DNA of 10,693 bases from Pseudomonadota bacterium. GTDB lineage: Bacteria; Pseudomonadota; Gammaproteobacteria; Steroidobacterales; Steroidobacteraceae. Under the pieces are notes generated by a model, which did not search any database, was not told where the DNA came from, and saw only the letters and a list, made by a program, of their open reading frames with translations. The position numbers were made by a program, and so were the translations under genes. This document shows, one piece after another, positions 1 through 10,269 of this stretch; position 1 is the stretch's first letter; the number at the start of each line of letters is the position of its first letter. Where the stretch lies: NCBI GenBank assembly GCA_021815905.1, contig JAKAZP010000053.1:1-10693 (forward strand). The letters are read 5' to 3'.

Positions 1-114
1 GGATACCGCCGGTTTCACCGAGGCCGCAGCGGCGGGCTCCATCGGAGCCGGGGCCGCCGGCCGCATCGACGCCGGAGCGCTCTGCCTCACCTCGGCGGGA
101 GCCCCCGGCTCCAT
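1..114 (-). repeat. 24-bp coding tandem repeat (octapeptide, kinase linker)
   Basis: Kinase residues 332-369 fall into consecutive 8-residue units: MEPGAPAE, VRQSAPAS, MRPAAPAP, MEPAAAAS and VKPAVS, the last cut by the window edge. Each starts with Met or Val and most have Pro at position 3. At the DNA level GGCTCCATCGG (plus strand) recurs at 35-45 and 107-117, 72 bp or three units apart. The units are degenerate and the array runs off the left edge, so its length is unknown. It is probably a flexible spacer. Confidence 0.7.
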
Positions 115-1107
115 CGGCAGAGGAGCGGCCGGCGCCGGCTCCCACCGCTGCGGTGCGGGCGGCGGGCTCGCGGCCGCCGGCGGGGCGGGGGCCGGCGAAT
201 CGTCCGCGGAGCGCGGTGGGACCGCGGCGGGTGCAGGATCGGCGCTCTCGGCGTCGATCGTCGCGAGCAGCTCCGGCTCGTACGACAGGGTGGCGTTCAG
301 CGTGCCGTCGAGCTCATCGAGAACCTGACTCATCGAGGGCGGCCGGTCCGCGGCACGCTTGGCCAGCATGCGCATCACGAGCCGGCCGAGCTCGGGCGGA
401 ATCTGCCGCGTGGGCGCGAGCTCCGGCACGCGCTCGCTCTGGGCCCGTCCGGGATCGAAGTGGGGATAGTGGGGCGGATGGCCGCAGAGCAACTCGTATG
501 CGAGCGCCCCGAAGCCGTAGATGTCGTCGGCGGGAGTGGGCGGCTCGCCTCGCAGCTGCTGCGGACTCGCCGAAAAAGGCGACAGGCCGGCCGGCCGCTT
601 CGGCACGCCCGCGGCGCCGCAGCTCGTGAGCAGCCCCGCGACGCCGAAGTCGGCGAGCTTCGCCCGCCCGCGGCTGTCGAACAGCACGTTCCCCGGCTTC
701 AGATCCCGGTGCACCACACCGCGCTCGTGCGCGTAGTCGAGCGCTTCGGCCACCTCGATCAAGACCGGCACGATCTCGAGATAACCGGCCCCGCGAAGCC
801 GGCGCAGGTCGCCGCCGGAGGCAAGCTCCATGGGCAGCGCCACCACCTCGCCGAAACGCTCCGGTGGCATGACCCGAAGTATGGCCGGGTGCTGCAGGCG
901 ATCGGCGATGGCCTGCTCGCGCTCGAGCGCGGCCCAGGCGCCCGGGCTGCGCGCGAGCGCCGGCGAGAGGATCTTCAGTGCGATGTCGATGCCGCGACTC
1001 TCGTCGTGGGCGCGCCAGACCTCACCCTGGCCGCCCGCGCCCAGGCGCTCGATCAGCGTGAAGCGACCGAGTGTGCGCGATTGAGCGGCTGCACGAACCT
1101 GTTGCAT
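1..1107 (-). CDS. Ser/Thr protein kinase, PknB-like (3' end beyond window)
   Basis: Eukaryotic-type Ser/Thr kinase; 369 codons are visible and the C-terminus lies beyond the left edge. Kinase domain spans about residues 14-270. Visible motifs: glycine loop GAGGQGEV (23-30), ATP-anchoring Lys45 in ALKIL, probable alpha-C Glu64, catalytic HRDLKPGN (133-140), DFG (153-155) and DDIYGFG (194-200). All catalytic residues are present, so an active enzyme is expected. The usual APE motif reads SPQ (181-183), losing the Glu that normally pairs with a C-lobe Arg. After residue 285 comes a Pro/Ala-rich linker that becomes an octapeptide repeat (332 onward). In such kinases a linker of this kind usually leads to a membrane segment or extra domain, which cannot be seen here. 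The ATG at 1107 is preceded by a plausible RBS (AGGTGG). A possible -10 (TACAAT, minus strand, 1160-1165) lacks a convincing -35. Substrate unknown. Confidence 0.93.
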   Translation of the reverse strand, partial: MQQVRAAAQSRTLGRFTLIERLGAGGQGEVWRAHDESRGIDIALKILSPALARSPGAWAALEREQAIADRLQHPAILRVMPPERFGEVVALPMELASGGDLRRLRGAGYLEIVPVLIEVAEALDYAHERGVVHRDLKPGNVLFDSRGRAKLADFGVAGLLTSCGAAGVPKRPAGLSPFSASPQQLRGEPPTPADDIYGFGALAYELLCGHPPHYPHFDPGRAQSERVPELAPTRQIPPELGRLVMRMLAKRAADRPPSMSQVLDELDGTLNATLSYEPELLATIDAESADPAPAAVPPRSADDSPAPAPPAAASPPPAPQRWEPAPAAPLPMEPGAPAEVRQSAPASMRPAAPAPMEPAAAASVKPAVS

Positions 1108-1256
1108 CTGACCACCTGGCTGCGAAGCTGCGTGCTCCAATAATCAGGTCTGGGGCATGATTGTACTCAGCCGCCCGCCGAAGGTTTGCGCGCGCTCGGC
1201 TGCGGCCGTGAGAGCAAGCTTTGGCTGCTCCGTCGCAAGAATCCTGCCCGCGCGCG

Positions 1257-2342
1257 CTACAGCTCGAGGGAGAGCTGGGGCCCGGATGCCCCCGGCGGGC
1301 GGAAGAGCCGGGTGCTCTGCTCGGATCGCCGCCCCGCGTTCAGCCCGAGCCTGCGGCAGGCGATCGCGAAGCGGCGGCGCAGCAGCTCCGCGAGCGGCCC
1401 GGTGCCGCGCATGCGGCTGCCGAAGCGCGGATCGTATTCCCGGCCGCCGCGCATCTGTCGCACCAGCGACATCACGTGCTCGGCGCGATCGGGATAGTGC
1501 ACCGCGAGCCATTCCTGAAAGAGATCCTTCACTTCGTGGGGAAGTCTGAGCAGCACATAGCCTGCCCACCGGGCGCCCGCTCCCGCGGCCGCCTCGAGGA
1601 TGGCCTCGAGCTCGTGGTCGGTGAGCGCCGGAATGACCGGCGCGACCATGACCCCGGTCGAGACCCCGGCGGCGCTGAGGCGCCGCACCACCTCGAGCCG
1701 CCCCCGCGGGGAGGCGGCGAGGGGCTCGAGTCTGCGCTTGAGCTCGGCATCGAGGGAAGTGATCGAGACGCCGACGCTCGCCAGTCCGTCCCGCGCGAGG
1801 TCCGCGAGCAGGTCGAGGTCCTCGAGCACGAGCACGCTCTTGGTGATCACCGTGACCGGATGACGGCAGCGAGCCAACACCTGGAGAATGGAGCGCGTGA
1901 CCCTCATGCGCCGCTCGATCGGCTGGTACGGATCGGTGTTGGCGCCGAGGGTGATCGGCTTGCACACGTAGCCCGGCCGCGAGAGCTCCCTTCCCAACAC
2001 CGCGGCCGCGTCCTGCTTGTAGAACAGCTTCGTCTCGAAATCCAAACCCGGCGACAAGCCGAGATACGCGTGACTCGGGCGGGCGTAGCAGTAACAACAC
2101 GCATGACTGCATCCCCGGTAGGGGTTGATGGATTGCTCGAAGGGGATGTCCGGGGAGTCGTTGGTGCTGATGACGCTGCGGGCGCGATCGGGCTGCACGG
2201 AGGTCGGGATGTGCTCGGGCGCCGCCTCGGGGTACCAGCCGTCATCGACCGTCTCGCGGCGCTCGCGCTCGAAGCGGCCGGGAGGATTCGAGAGCGCCCC
2301 GTGGCCCTTCAGGGGCGTATTCCTTTTCGGGGGAGCCTCCAT
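1257..2342 (-). CDS. PA0069-family radical SAM protein, SOS-controlled
   Basis: Radical SAM enzyme of 361 aa, the usual size for the PA0069 family, which is related to spore photoproduct lyase-like proteins; its reaction is not established. Family landmarks: KGHGALSNPPGRF near 12-24, the [4Fe-4S] motif Cys78-x3-Cys82-x2-Cys85 within YRGCSHACCYCYARPSH, and NTDPYQPIE (135-143). The extreme C-terminus is QLSLEL (356-361), which matches the QLxLxL form of a bacterial sliding-clamp-binding peptide; E. coli DNA polymerase IV ends in a similar peptide. The ATG at 2342 has no Shine-Dalgarno sequence upstream, and the predicted promoter places the transcription start at or next to it, so the mRNA may be leaderless. 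A perfect LexA box lies 7 bp upstream of the ATG. From memory, the P. aeruginosa orthologue PA0069 has been reported in the LexA regulon. A damage-response or DNA-repair role is inferred, not shown. Confidence 0.93.
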   Translation of the reverse strand: MEAPPKRNTPLKGHGALSNPPGRFERERRETVDDGWYPEAAPEHIPTSVQPDRARSVISTNDSPDIPFEQSINPYRGCSHACCYCYARPSHAYLGLSPGLDFETKLFYKQDAAAVLGRELSRPGYVCKPITLGANTDPYQPIERRMRVTRSILQVLARCRHPVTVITKSVLVLEDLDLLADLARDGLASVGVSITSLDAELKRRLEPLAASPRGRLEVVRRLSAAGVSTGVMVAPVIPALTDHELEAILEAAAGAGARWAGYVLLRLPHEVKDLFQEWLAVHYPDRAEHVMSLVRQMRGGREYDPRFGSRMRGTGPLAELLRRRFAIACRRLGLNAGRRSEQSTRLFRPPGASGPQLSLEL

Positions 2343-2348
2343 TCAATG

Positions 2349-2377
2349 ACTGTACATCCGTACAGACTGTGAGTAAA
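2349..2377 (-). promoter_or_regulatory. Sigma-70 promoter of the radical SAM gene
   Basis: Read on the minus strand: -35 TTTACT (2377-2372), a spacer of exactly 17 bp, and -10 TACAGT (2354-2349). Each hexamer matches 4 of 6 consensus bases. Transcription would begin about 6-7 nt after the -10, at 2342-2343, which coincides with the A of the ATG. The overlap with the LexA box supports the assignment. Confidence 0.62.
2350..2365. promoter_or_regulatory. LexA (SOS) box
   Basis: CTGTACATCCGTACAG is a perfect match to the CTGT-N8-ACAG LexA consensus of gamma- and betaproteobacteria. Its arms extend to a perfect 6-bp inverted repeat (CTGTAC/GTACAG) around a 4-bp centre. It covers most of the -10 hexamer and 11 bp of the spacer of the radical SAM promoter, so bound LexA should block RNA polymerase. 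The only gene start beside it is the radical SAM ATG at 2342. Confidence 0.88.
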
Positions 2378-2418
2378 GCCAGCCGGCGCGGGCGGCGAGA
2401 CCGCGGCGAGCGCCCTCC

Positions 2419-3552
2419 TCAGCGCCGCAGGCAGCTCTCGAACCGACCGTACACCCGCCGGGCGTACCACGCGGTCGTCAGGCGCCGCTCGATCTTCGGG
2501 CCGCGCAGGCGGATCCGGGGCAGCGCGGCGCGCGGCAGGCGCCGGCCGCTGAAGCGATCGGCCAGCGCGAACACCCGCCGGTAGAGCGCCGTGTGCTCGA
2601 AGCCCGCCGAGCGCTCGCGCACGAGCGCCGAGCGGATCCGAGCCGGGCTGAGGTGGAGCCTCGGCGCGAGCGACAGCAGCAGCCGCTCGGTGGCGCCGAC
2701 CCGCCCCGAGTCCGGGCCTGCGGGGACCAGCGCTCCATCGGCGGCGAGGGGCCGGCGGGCGAGGATGGCGGCCGCGCGCTGGAAGGCGGCGTTGCGGCTC
2801 GCGTACTGTCCGGCGTTGTAGTCGGCGAAGCGATAGAGATAGCTGTCGTAGGGCGCGCGATAGTCGAGCAGATGCGCGATGCCGAAATAGATGCTCGCCC
2901 GGCGGGTGAACAGCTCGTCACGCAGACCGCGCCGCGGATCGTGGTAGGGATAGGGCCGCACCGCTTCGAGCTTCTCCGCGAAGGCGACATCGACCTGCAT
3001 GGGACCGCGGGTACGGATCGGATTCCAACTCGCGAACAGCCTGCGCCCGAGCGGCACCTGCCCGATGAAGTCCTCGTAGATCGCACTCAGCTGCTTTTCC
3101 GTCTTCGCCGACTCGATGCGCCCGCGGTAGCTGCGCCCGTCGGGAGAGCGCAGATCGAGCGCCGCGTGCACGAGCACGAGCGGGATGCCGGCGTGGGAGG
3201 CGCGCCGGTCGATCTCCCGCAGCGAGAGCGCGCCGAGATGGGGGATGACGGGATTGACGTGGAAGCCCGACTCCTGCTCGATCACTGCGACGACGGCGCA
3301 GACCTTCTCGTGCGATGGCGCGATGGACAGCGCACTGAAGCCGCTGGCGATGTCCGCGACCCAGCCGGCGCGGTCGGGCACGCCGTTCGGGAGCGCATCG
3401 GTGATGAGGGCGCGAAGCTGCACACGCTGCGCTCTGTCGAGAGCAAGCCGCGCTCCCGGGCTCGCACAGGCGGTCAGAACGAGCGAAAAAAGCACGGGCC
3501 ACGCCACTCGAGGCAGACGGCGGAGCAGGCCGGGATGCCGACTGTTTCCCAT
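2419..3552 (-). CDS. DUF1615 lipoprotein, lytic transglycosylase-like
   Basis: A 377-aa lipoprotein of the DUF1615 family. The N-terminus is a lipoprotein signal peptide: basic segment (RRLPR, 11-15), hydrophobic core, and lipobox LTAC with Cys29. The residue after Cys is Ala, so outer-membrane sorting is expected. The mature part carries three short signatures in the order seen in Slt/SLT-type lytic transglycosylases: EQESGF (92-97, candidate catalytic Glu94), GPMQV (183-187, compare GLMQ) and DYNAGQY (244-250, compare AYNAG). It probably acts on peptidoglycan in the periplasm, but this is inferred from motifs. The ATG at 3552 is chosen because it starts the signal peptide; the frame stays open to 3840 but that extension is low-complexity. 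No clear Shine-Dalgarno sequence is seen. The radical SAM gene lies downstream behind its own LexA-controlled promoter. Confidence 0.87.
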   Translation of the reverse strand: MGNSRHPGLLRRLPRVAWPVLFSLVLTACASPGARLALDRAQRVQLRALITDALPNGVPDRAGWVADIASGFSALSIAPSHEKVCAVVAVIEQESGFHVNPVIPHLGALSLREIDRRASHAGIPLVLVHAALDLRSPDGRSYRGRIESAKTEKQLSAIYEDFIGQVPLGRRLFASWNPIRTRGPMQVDVAFAEKLEAVRPYPYHDPRRGLRDELFTRRASIYFGIAHLLDYRAPYDSYLYRFADYNAGQYASRNAAFQRAAAILARRPLAADGALVPAGPDSGRVGATERLLLSLAPRLHLSPARIRSALVRERSAGFEHTALYRRVFALADRFSGRRLPRAALPRIRLRGPKIERRLTTAWYARRVYGRFESCLRR

Positions 3553-3821
3553 ATGCGTCAGTGTTGCAGCACGCGGCGCGCCAGGCGCTCCCCCGGGATG
3601 CGACTGGACTCCGGCCGGCGCCGCTGCCAACCTAGGTGCCTCCGGCGGGAAGATCAAGAACACCGAGTCATCGCCATGCGCATACCAGGCGGCACGGGTC
3701 GAAGTCCCGCCCGCGGCATCGAGGGGTCCCGGCCCGGACCCGACGGGCGCCTCGAGGCCACCCGCGAAGCCGGGCTCCCGCTCCTGCTCCCCATCGCGCG
3801 CGGCGCGCCCGGGCCGCGCCC
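3553..3821. other. Divergent intergenic region (lipoprotein / DUF4870)
   Basis: This 269-bp spacer separates the divergent starts of the DUF1615 lipoprotein gene and the DUF4870 gene, so it should hold promoters for both. On the minus strand TTGATC and TAGGTT lie 17 bp apart, but the -10 matches only 3 of 6 bases and is not convincing. No operator, terminator or RNA gene is recognised. Confidence 0.4.
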
Positions 3822-4184
3822 GTGAGCGCCAACCCGTCACCGGTCCCGAGCGCCGAGGAGCGCAACCTCGCCATGCTGGCTCACCTGTCCGGGCTCGCCG
3901 GCCTGCTGGTGCCCTTCGGCAACATCATCGCGCCGCTCGTCATCTGGCGCATCGAGCGCGAGAAATCTTCATTCGTCGCCGAGCAGTCGCTCGAGTCGCT
4001 CAATTTCAACATCTCGGTGATGCTCGCCGGCCTCGCCTGCGGCGCGCTCGTGCTCATCGGCATCGGCGTGCTGCTCGGGGTGCTGCTCGTGCTCGGCTGG
4101 ATCGTCTCGACCATTCTCGGCGCGCTGCGCGCGGCCGAAGGCCATCACTTCCGCCACCGCTTCACGCTGCGTCTGGTTCACTGA
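3822..4184 (+). CDS. DUF4870 small membrane protein
   Basis: A 120-aa DUF4870 protein. Characteristic family sequence: EERNLAMLAHLSGLAG (12-27) followed by PFGNIIAPLVIW (31-42), then FVAEQSLESLNF (51-62) and a C-terminal AAEGHHFRHRF (104-114). Hydrophobic segments lie at about 18-42 and 65-101; the second is long enough for a membrane hairpin. The function of the family is unknown. The GTG at 3822 is chosen because the conserved family sequence begins before the next start (ATG at 3873, residue 18); neither has a strong Shine-Dalgarno sequence, so the start is uncertain. The next gene starts 64 bp downstream on the same strand and may share a transcript. Confidence 0.85.
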   Translation: MSANPSPVPSAEERNLAMLAHLSGLAGLLVPFGNIIAPLVIWRIEREKSSFVAEQSLESLNFNISVMLAGLACGALVLIGIGVLLGVLLVLGWIVSTILGALRAAEGHHFRHRFTLRLVH

Positions 4185-4248
4185 GTGGACCAATACCGTC
4201 CGCGGCCGCAGGCGTACACTGCGTCGCGGCCGTATTCTGCATGACCCC

Positions 4249-5079
4249 ATGAGAGAGCTGTCCGACCTGGGCCGCGTCCTTTTCGCCCTCGCCGTCCTCG
4301 CGCTCGGCGTTCAGGCATGCGTCTGCTCCGCGTTCCTCTACGAGCTCGAGCCGGTGCCCGCCTGGGTACCGGCGCAGGTGTTTCTGGCCAACCTGACCGG
4401 TTTCTTCCTGGTGGCGGTCGGACTCGGATTACTGCTCAGAAACCGGGCGCGCCTCGCCGCCGCCGCGCTCGGCGCGATGCTGCTGCTCTGGGTGCTCGTA
4501 CTGCACCTGCCGCTGCTCCTGCCCGATCCGGCTCCGGATCTGTCGTTCGCATTCGAGACGCTGGCGCTCTCGGGGGCGGCCTGGGTGCTCGCGGTGGAGC
4601 AGGCAGGCAACGACGCCGCGCCAGAGCGCCATCACGCCGCCCTCGAGCGTGCGGCGCTCCTCGGCCGGTGCGGCTTCGGCGCGGCGCTCGTCGCATTCTG
4701 CGCGGTCAACTTCATCTATCACCGCTTCATTGCCGGCATGATCCCCGGCTGGATTCCCGAGCGCCTCTCATGGGCCTACTTCACCGGGCTCGCGTCGCTC
4801 GCCGCCGGGCTGAGCGTGCTGAGCGGCGTGCAGGTCCGCCTGGCGCTCAGGCTGCTCGGCGTCATGTACGGCTCGTGGGTGCTCCTCATTCATCTGCCCT
4901 ACCTTGCGGTGCACCCGCACAGCAGGAGCATGTGGACGGACATGTTCATCACCCTGGCTCTGGCCGGCGGCTCCTGGCTCCTCGCCGGGAGCGAGGTCGT
5001 CCGTGGCTCCGTGCTCGACAGGCTCCGCAAGGGGCGGCGGTCGTCGGGGGAAGCCCGGGCCGCGATGCGCAACGGCTGA
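4249..5079 (+). CDS. DoxX-like membrane protein with internal duplication
   Basis: A 276-aa integral membrane protein with about eight predicted membrane segments in two tandem halves of four. The halves (about 21-115 and 152-246) align without gaps at an offset of 129 residues over most of their length: PAWVP (37-41) with PGWIP (166-170), and LHLP (85-88) with IHLP (214-217). They end in GAAWVLA and GGSWLLA. The second half keeps the pattern H-x-F ... PGWIP ... YFTG typical of DoxX-like proteins; the first half has diverged and lacks that His. The tail (250-276) is basic and probably cytoplasmic. No catalytic or metal motif is visible and the function is unknown. The start is at 4249; the ATG at 4242 closes immediately. 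No strong RBS is seen. Confidence 0.82.
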   Translation: MRELSDLGRVLFALAVLALGVQACVCSAFLYELEPVPAWVPAQVFLANLTGFFLVAVGLGLLLRNRARLAAAALGAMLLLWVLVLHLPLLLPDPAPDLSFAFETLALSGAAWVLAVEQAGNDAAPERHHAALERAALLGRCGFGAALVAFCAVNFIYHRFIAGMIPGWIPERLSWAYFTGLASLAAGLSVLSGVQVRLALRLLGVMYGSWVLLIHLPYLAVHPHSRSMWTDMFITLALAGGSWLLAGSEVVRGSVLDRLRKGRRSSGEARAAMRNG

Positions 5080-5080
5080 C

Positions 5081-5100
5081 GAAGCTCGCGGGCGCGCTTC
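5081..5100. terminator. Possible bidirectional hairpin between convergent genes
   Basis: The 21-bp gap between the DoxX-like gene and the convergent ferredoxin reductase gene is almost wholly a hairpin: GAAGC (5081-5085) pairs with GCTTC (5096-5100), then one mismatch, two more pairs and a 4-nt loop. There is no T-tract on either strand, so intrinsic termination is doubtful. Confidence 0.3.
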
Positions 5101-6880
<1,780 letters not shown>

Positions 6881-6881
<1 letters not shown>

Positions 6882-7855
6882 TGCCGAAGGCAATTCGCTT
6901 CGCGGAGCATGGCGGTCCGGAGGTGCTCCGGATGGAGGAGCTCGATCCCGGCAAGCCGGGGCCTGGGGAGGCGCAGGTGCGCCACACCGTCATCGGCCTC
7001 AATTACATCGATGTCTACGATCGCACCGGCCTTTATCCGGTCGAGCTGCCGAGCGGACTCGGCCGCGAGGCGGCCGGGATCGTGACCGCGCTCGGCCGCA
7101 GGGTCCGGGGATTTCGGGTCGGCGATCGGGTGGCCTACGTGTACGCCAGGCCCGGCGCCTACTGCGAATTGCGCAATGTTCCCGCCGAGCGGCTCGTCAA
7201 GGTTCCGAAGGGCATCCCGGACGAGCACGCGGCCGCGCTGATGCTGAAGGGCCTGACCGCGCATTTCCTGCTTCGCCGGACCTACCGCGTCTCACGCGGC
7301 GATGAGGTCCTGGTGCACGCGGCCGCGGGCGGCGTGGGCCTCATCCTGTGCCAGTGGGCCAAGTCCCTCGGCGCGAAGGTGATCGGCGTGGTCGGAAGCG
7401 AGTCGAAGGCGGAGCTCGCGCGCAAGCACGGCTGCAGGCACGTGCTCATCGCCGGCCGCGACGAGCTGGTCCCGCGCGTGCGGGCGCTCACCCGCGGCCA
7501 CGGTGTCGCCGTGGTCTACGACTCGGTCGGCAAGGACACGTTCATGGACTCGCTCGATTGCCTGCGCCCGCTCGGCATGATGGTGTCCTACGGCAACGCC
7601 TCGGGGCCGGCGCCCGCGATCGCGCCTCTCGAGCTGAGCAAGCGCGGCTCGCTGTTTCTCACGCGGCCGACGCTGTTCAACTACGTGGCGCGCCGCGAGC
7701 AGCTCGAGTCGGCGGCGCGCGAGCTGTTCACGGCCGTGAAACGCGGCGCCGTGCGCGTGAGAATCGGTCAGCGGTATCCGCTCGCGGATGCCGCGGAGGC
7801 GCACCGCGACCTCGAGGCGCGCCGCACCACCGGCTCGACCGTGTTGATTCCCTAG
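6881..7855 (+). CDS. qor: Quinone oxidoreductase (zeta-crystallin type)
   Basis: A 324-aa, zinc-free member of the medium-chain dehydrogenase/reductase superfamily, very similar along its length to E. coli Qor (327 aa), an NADPH-dependent quinone reductase. Landmarks: HGGPEVL (10-16), LPSGLGREAAG (56-66), LKGLTA (122-127), the Rossmann motif HAAAGGVG (146-153), Lys176 at the place that contacts the NADPH 2'-phosphate, VVYDSVG (211-217) and the C-terminal TGSTVLIP. Catalytic and structural zinc ligands are absent, as expected. Where E. coli has INYREED this protein has LIAGRDE, losing a Tyr near the cofactor. The ATG overlaps the PII stop by one base (TGATG), indicating translational coupling within a nitrogen-regulated operon. 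It ends 10 bp from the convergent hybrid kinase gene. Confidence 0.95.
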
Positions 7856-7865
7856 CAGGGACCGG

Positions 7866-9605
<1,740 letters not shown>

Positions 9606-9625
9606 GCCGCCGCTCCCGGCGCCCT

Positions 9626-10126
9626 TCAGCGCACGATGCGCAGCGGCCGCGCGTTGCGTCCGATCCCGAGAGCGCCGCTGCGCACGATCTCGAGCAGCTC
9701 GGCGCTGCGGGCGAGATCGGCCGCGAAGTCGTTGATCTCCGCCTCGCTCGCGGTCAGCTCGACGATGAAGCCGTCGGGCGCCGGATCGAGCACCCGCCCG
9801 CCGGTGCGCACGACGTAGCCCCGCACCGCGTCGGCCTGCTCGGGCCGCATCCGCAGCTTCAGCAGGATGAGCTCGCGCTCGAGATGCTCCCCGGTGGTCA
9901 TGTCCTCCACGTTGACCACGTCCACCAGCTTGTTGAGCTGATTGACGATCTGTTGGATCACGGCATCGGATCCGGTCGTGACCAGCGTGAGGCGCGAGAC
10001 GGTCGGATCGTCCGTGGGCGCGACCGAGAGCGACTCGATGTTGTAGCCGCGGGTGGAGAACAGCCCGGCGACCCGGCCCAGGGCTCCGGCCTCGTTCTGC
10101 AGCAGAATGCCGATGATATGACGCAT
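9626..10126 (-). CDS. ilvN: Acetolactate synthase small (regulatory) subunit
   Basis: Regulatory subunit of acetohydroxyacid synthase, which activates the catalytic subunit and confers feedback inhibition in branched-chain amino acid synthesis. It is 166 aa, the size of IlvH-type subunits. The N-terminal ACT domain (about 3-77) begins MRHIIGILLQNEAGAL and includes RGYNIESLSVAPTDD (26-40); a C-terminal ALS_ss_C domain follows (HLERELILLK, 81-90). Residues that bind valine in E. coli IlvH (Asn11, Gly14, Asn29) are all present, so valine sensitivity is expected. The ATG at 10126 has a good RBS, GGAGG. The catalytic subunit is not upstream in the same operon, as is usual, but divergent at 10270. 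The hybrid kinase gene follows after 20 nt. Confidence 0.96.
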   Translation of the reverse strand: MRHIIGILLQNEAGALGRVAGLFSTRGYNIESLSVAPTDDPTVSRLTLVTTGSDAVIQQIVNQLNKLVDVVNVEDMTTGEHLERELILLKLRMRPEQADAVRGYVVRTGGRVLDPAPDGFIVELTASEAEINDFAADLARSAELLEIVRSGALGIGRNARPLRIVR

Positions 10127-10269
10127 GGTCCCTCCGGACGCGGGGCCGGGGTGCAGAATAATGGATCAGCAAGGGAGGGGCCACAGCGGCCGCTTTCGGC
10201 GGCCCGGGCGAACTGCTAGTCTCCTCGACACCCCTCGCATCGGACTCGCCTGCGCACGAAGAGCCTCTC
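10127..10269. promoter_or_regulatory. Divergent ilvN / ilvB control region
   Basis: This 143-bp spacer must hold the starts for both acetolactate synthase subunit genes. It contains a perfect hairpin, GGCCGC-TTTCG-GCGGCC (10188-10204), without a T-tract. No short leader peptide rich in Leu, Val or Ile codons is present on either strand, so classical ilv attenuation is not supported. Promoter hexamers are too weak to assign. Confidence 0.45.

Noticed and set aside
1212..1230. Hairpin downstream of the radical SAM gene
   Set aside because: The stem is only about six pairs (one wobble), has a 7-nt loop and is not followed by a T-tract, so it is too weak to call a terminator.
3690..3725. T-arm-like stretch CGGGTCGAAGTCCCG
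   Set aside because: It forms a 4-bp stem with a 7-nt loop, but the loop does not match TTCRA and no acceptor, D or anticodon arm can be built around it, so it is not a tRNA.
1221..3825. Long plus-strand open frames (1221-2372 and 2593-3825)
   Set aside because: They are antisense to the radical SAM and DUF1615 genes, have no recognisable domains, and show the composition of a mirrored GC-rich gene.
10188..10204. Hairpin as an ilv attenuator
   Set aside because: The stem is perfect, but there is no leader peptide with branched-chain codons, no alternative pairing segment that I could find, and no T-tract.
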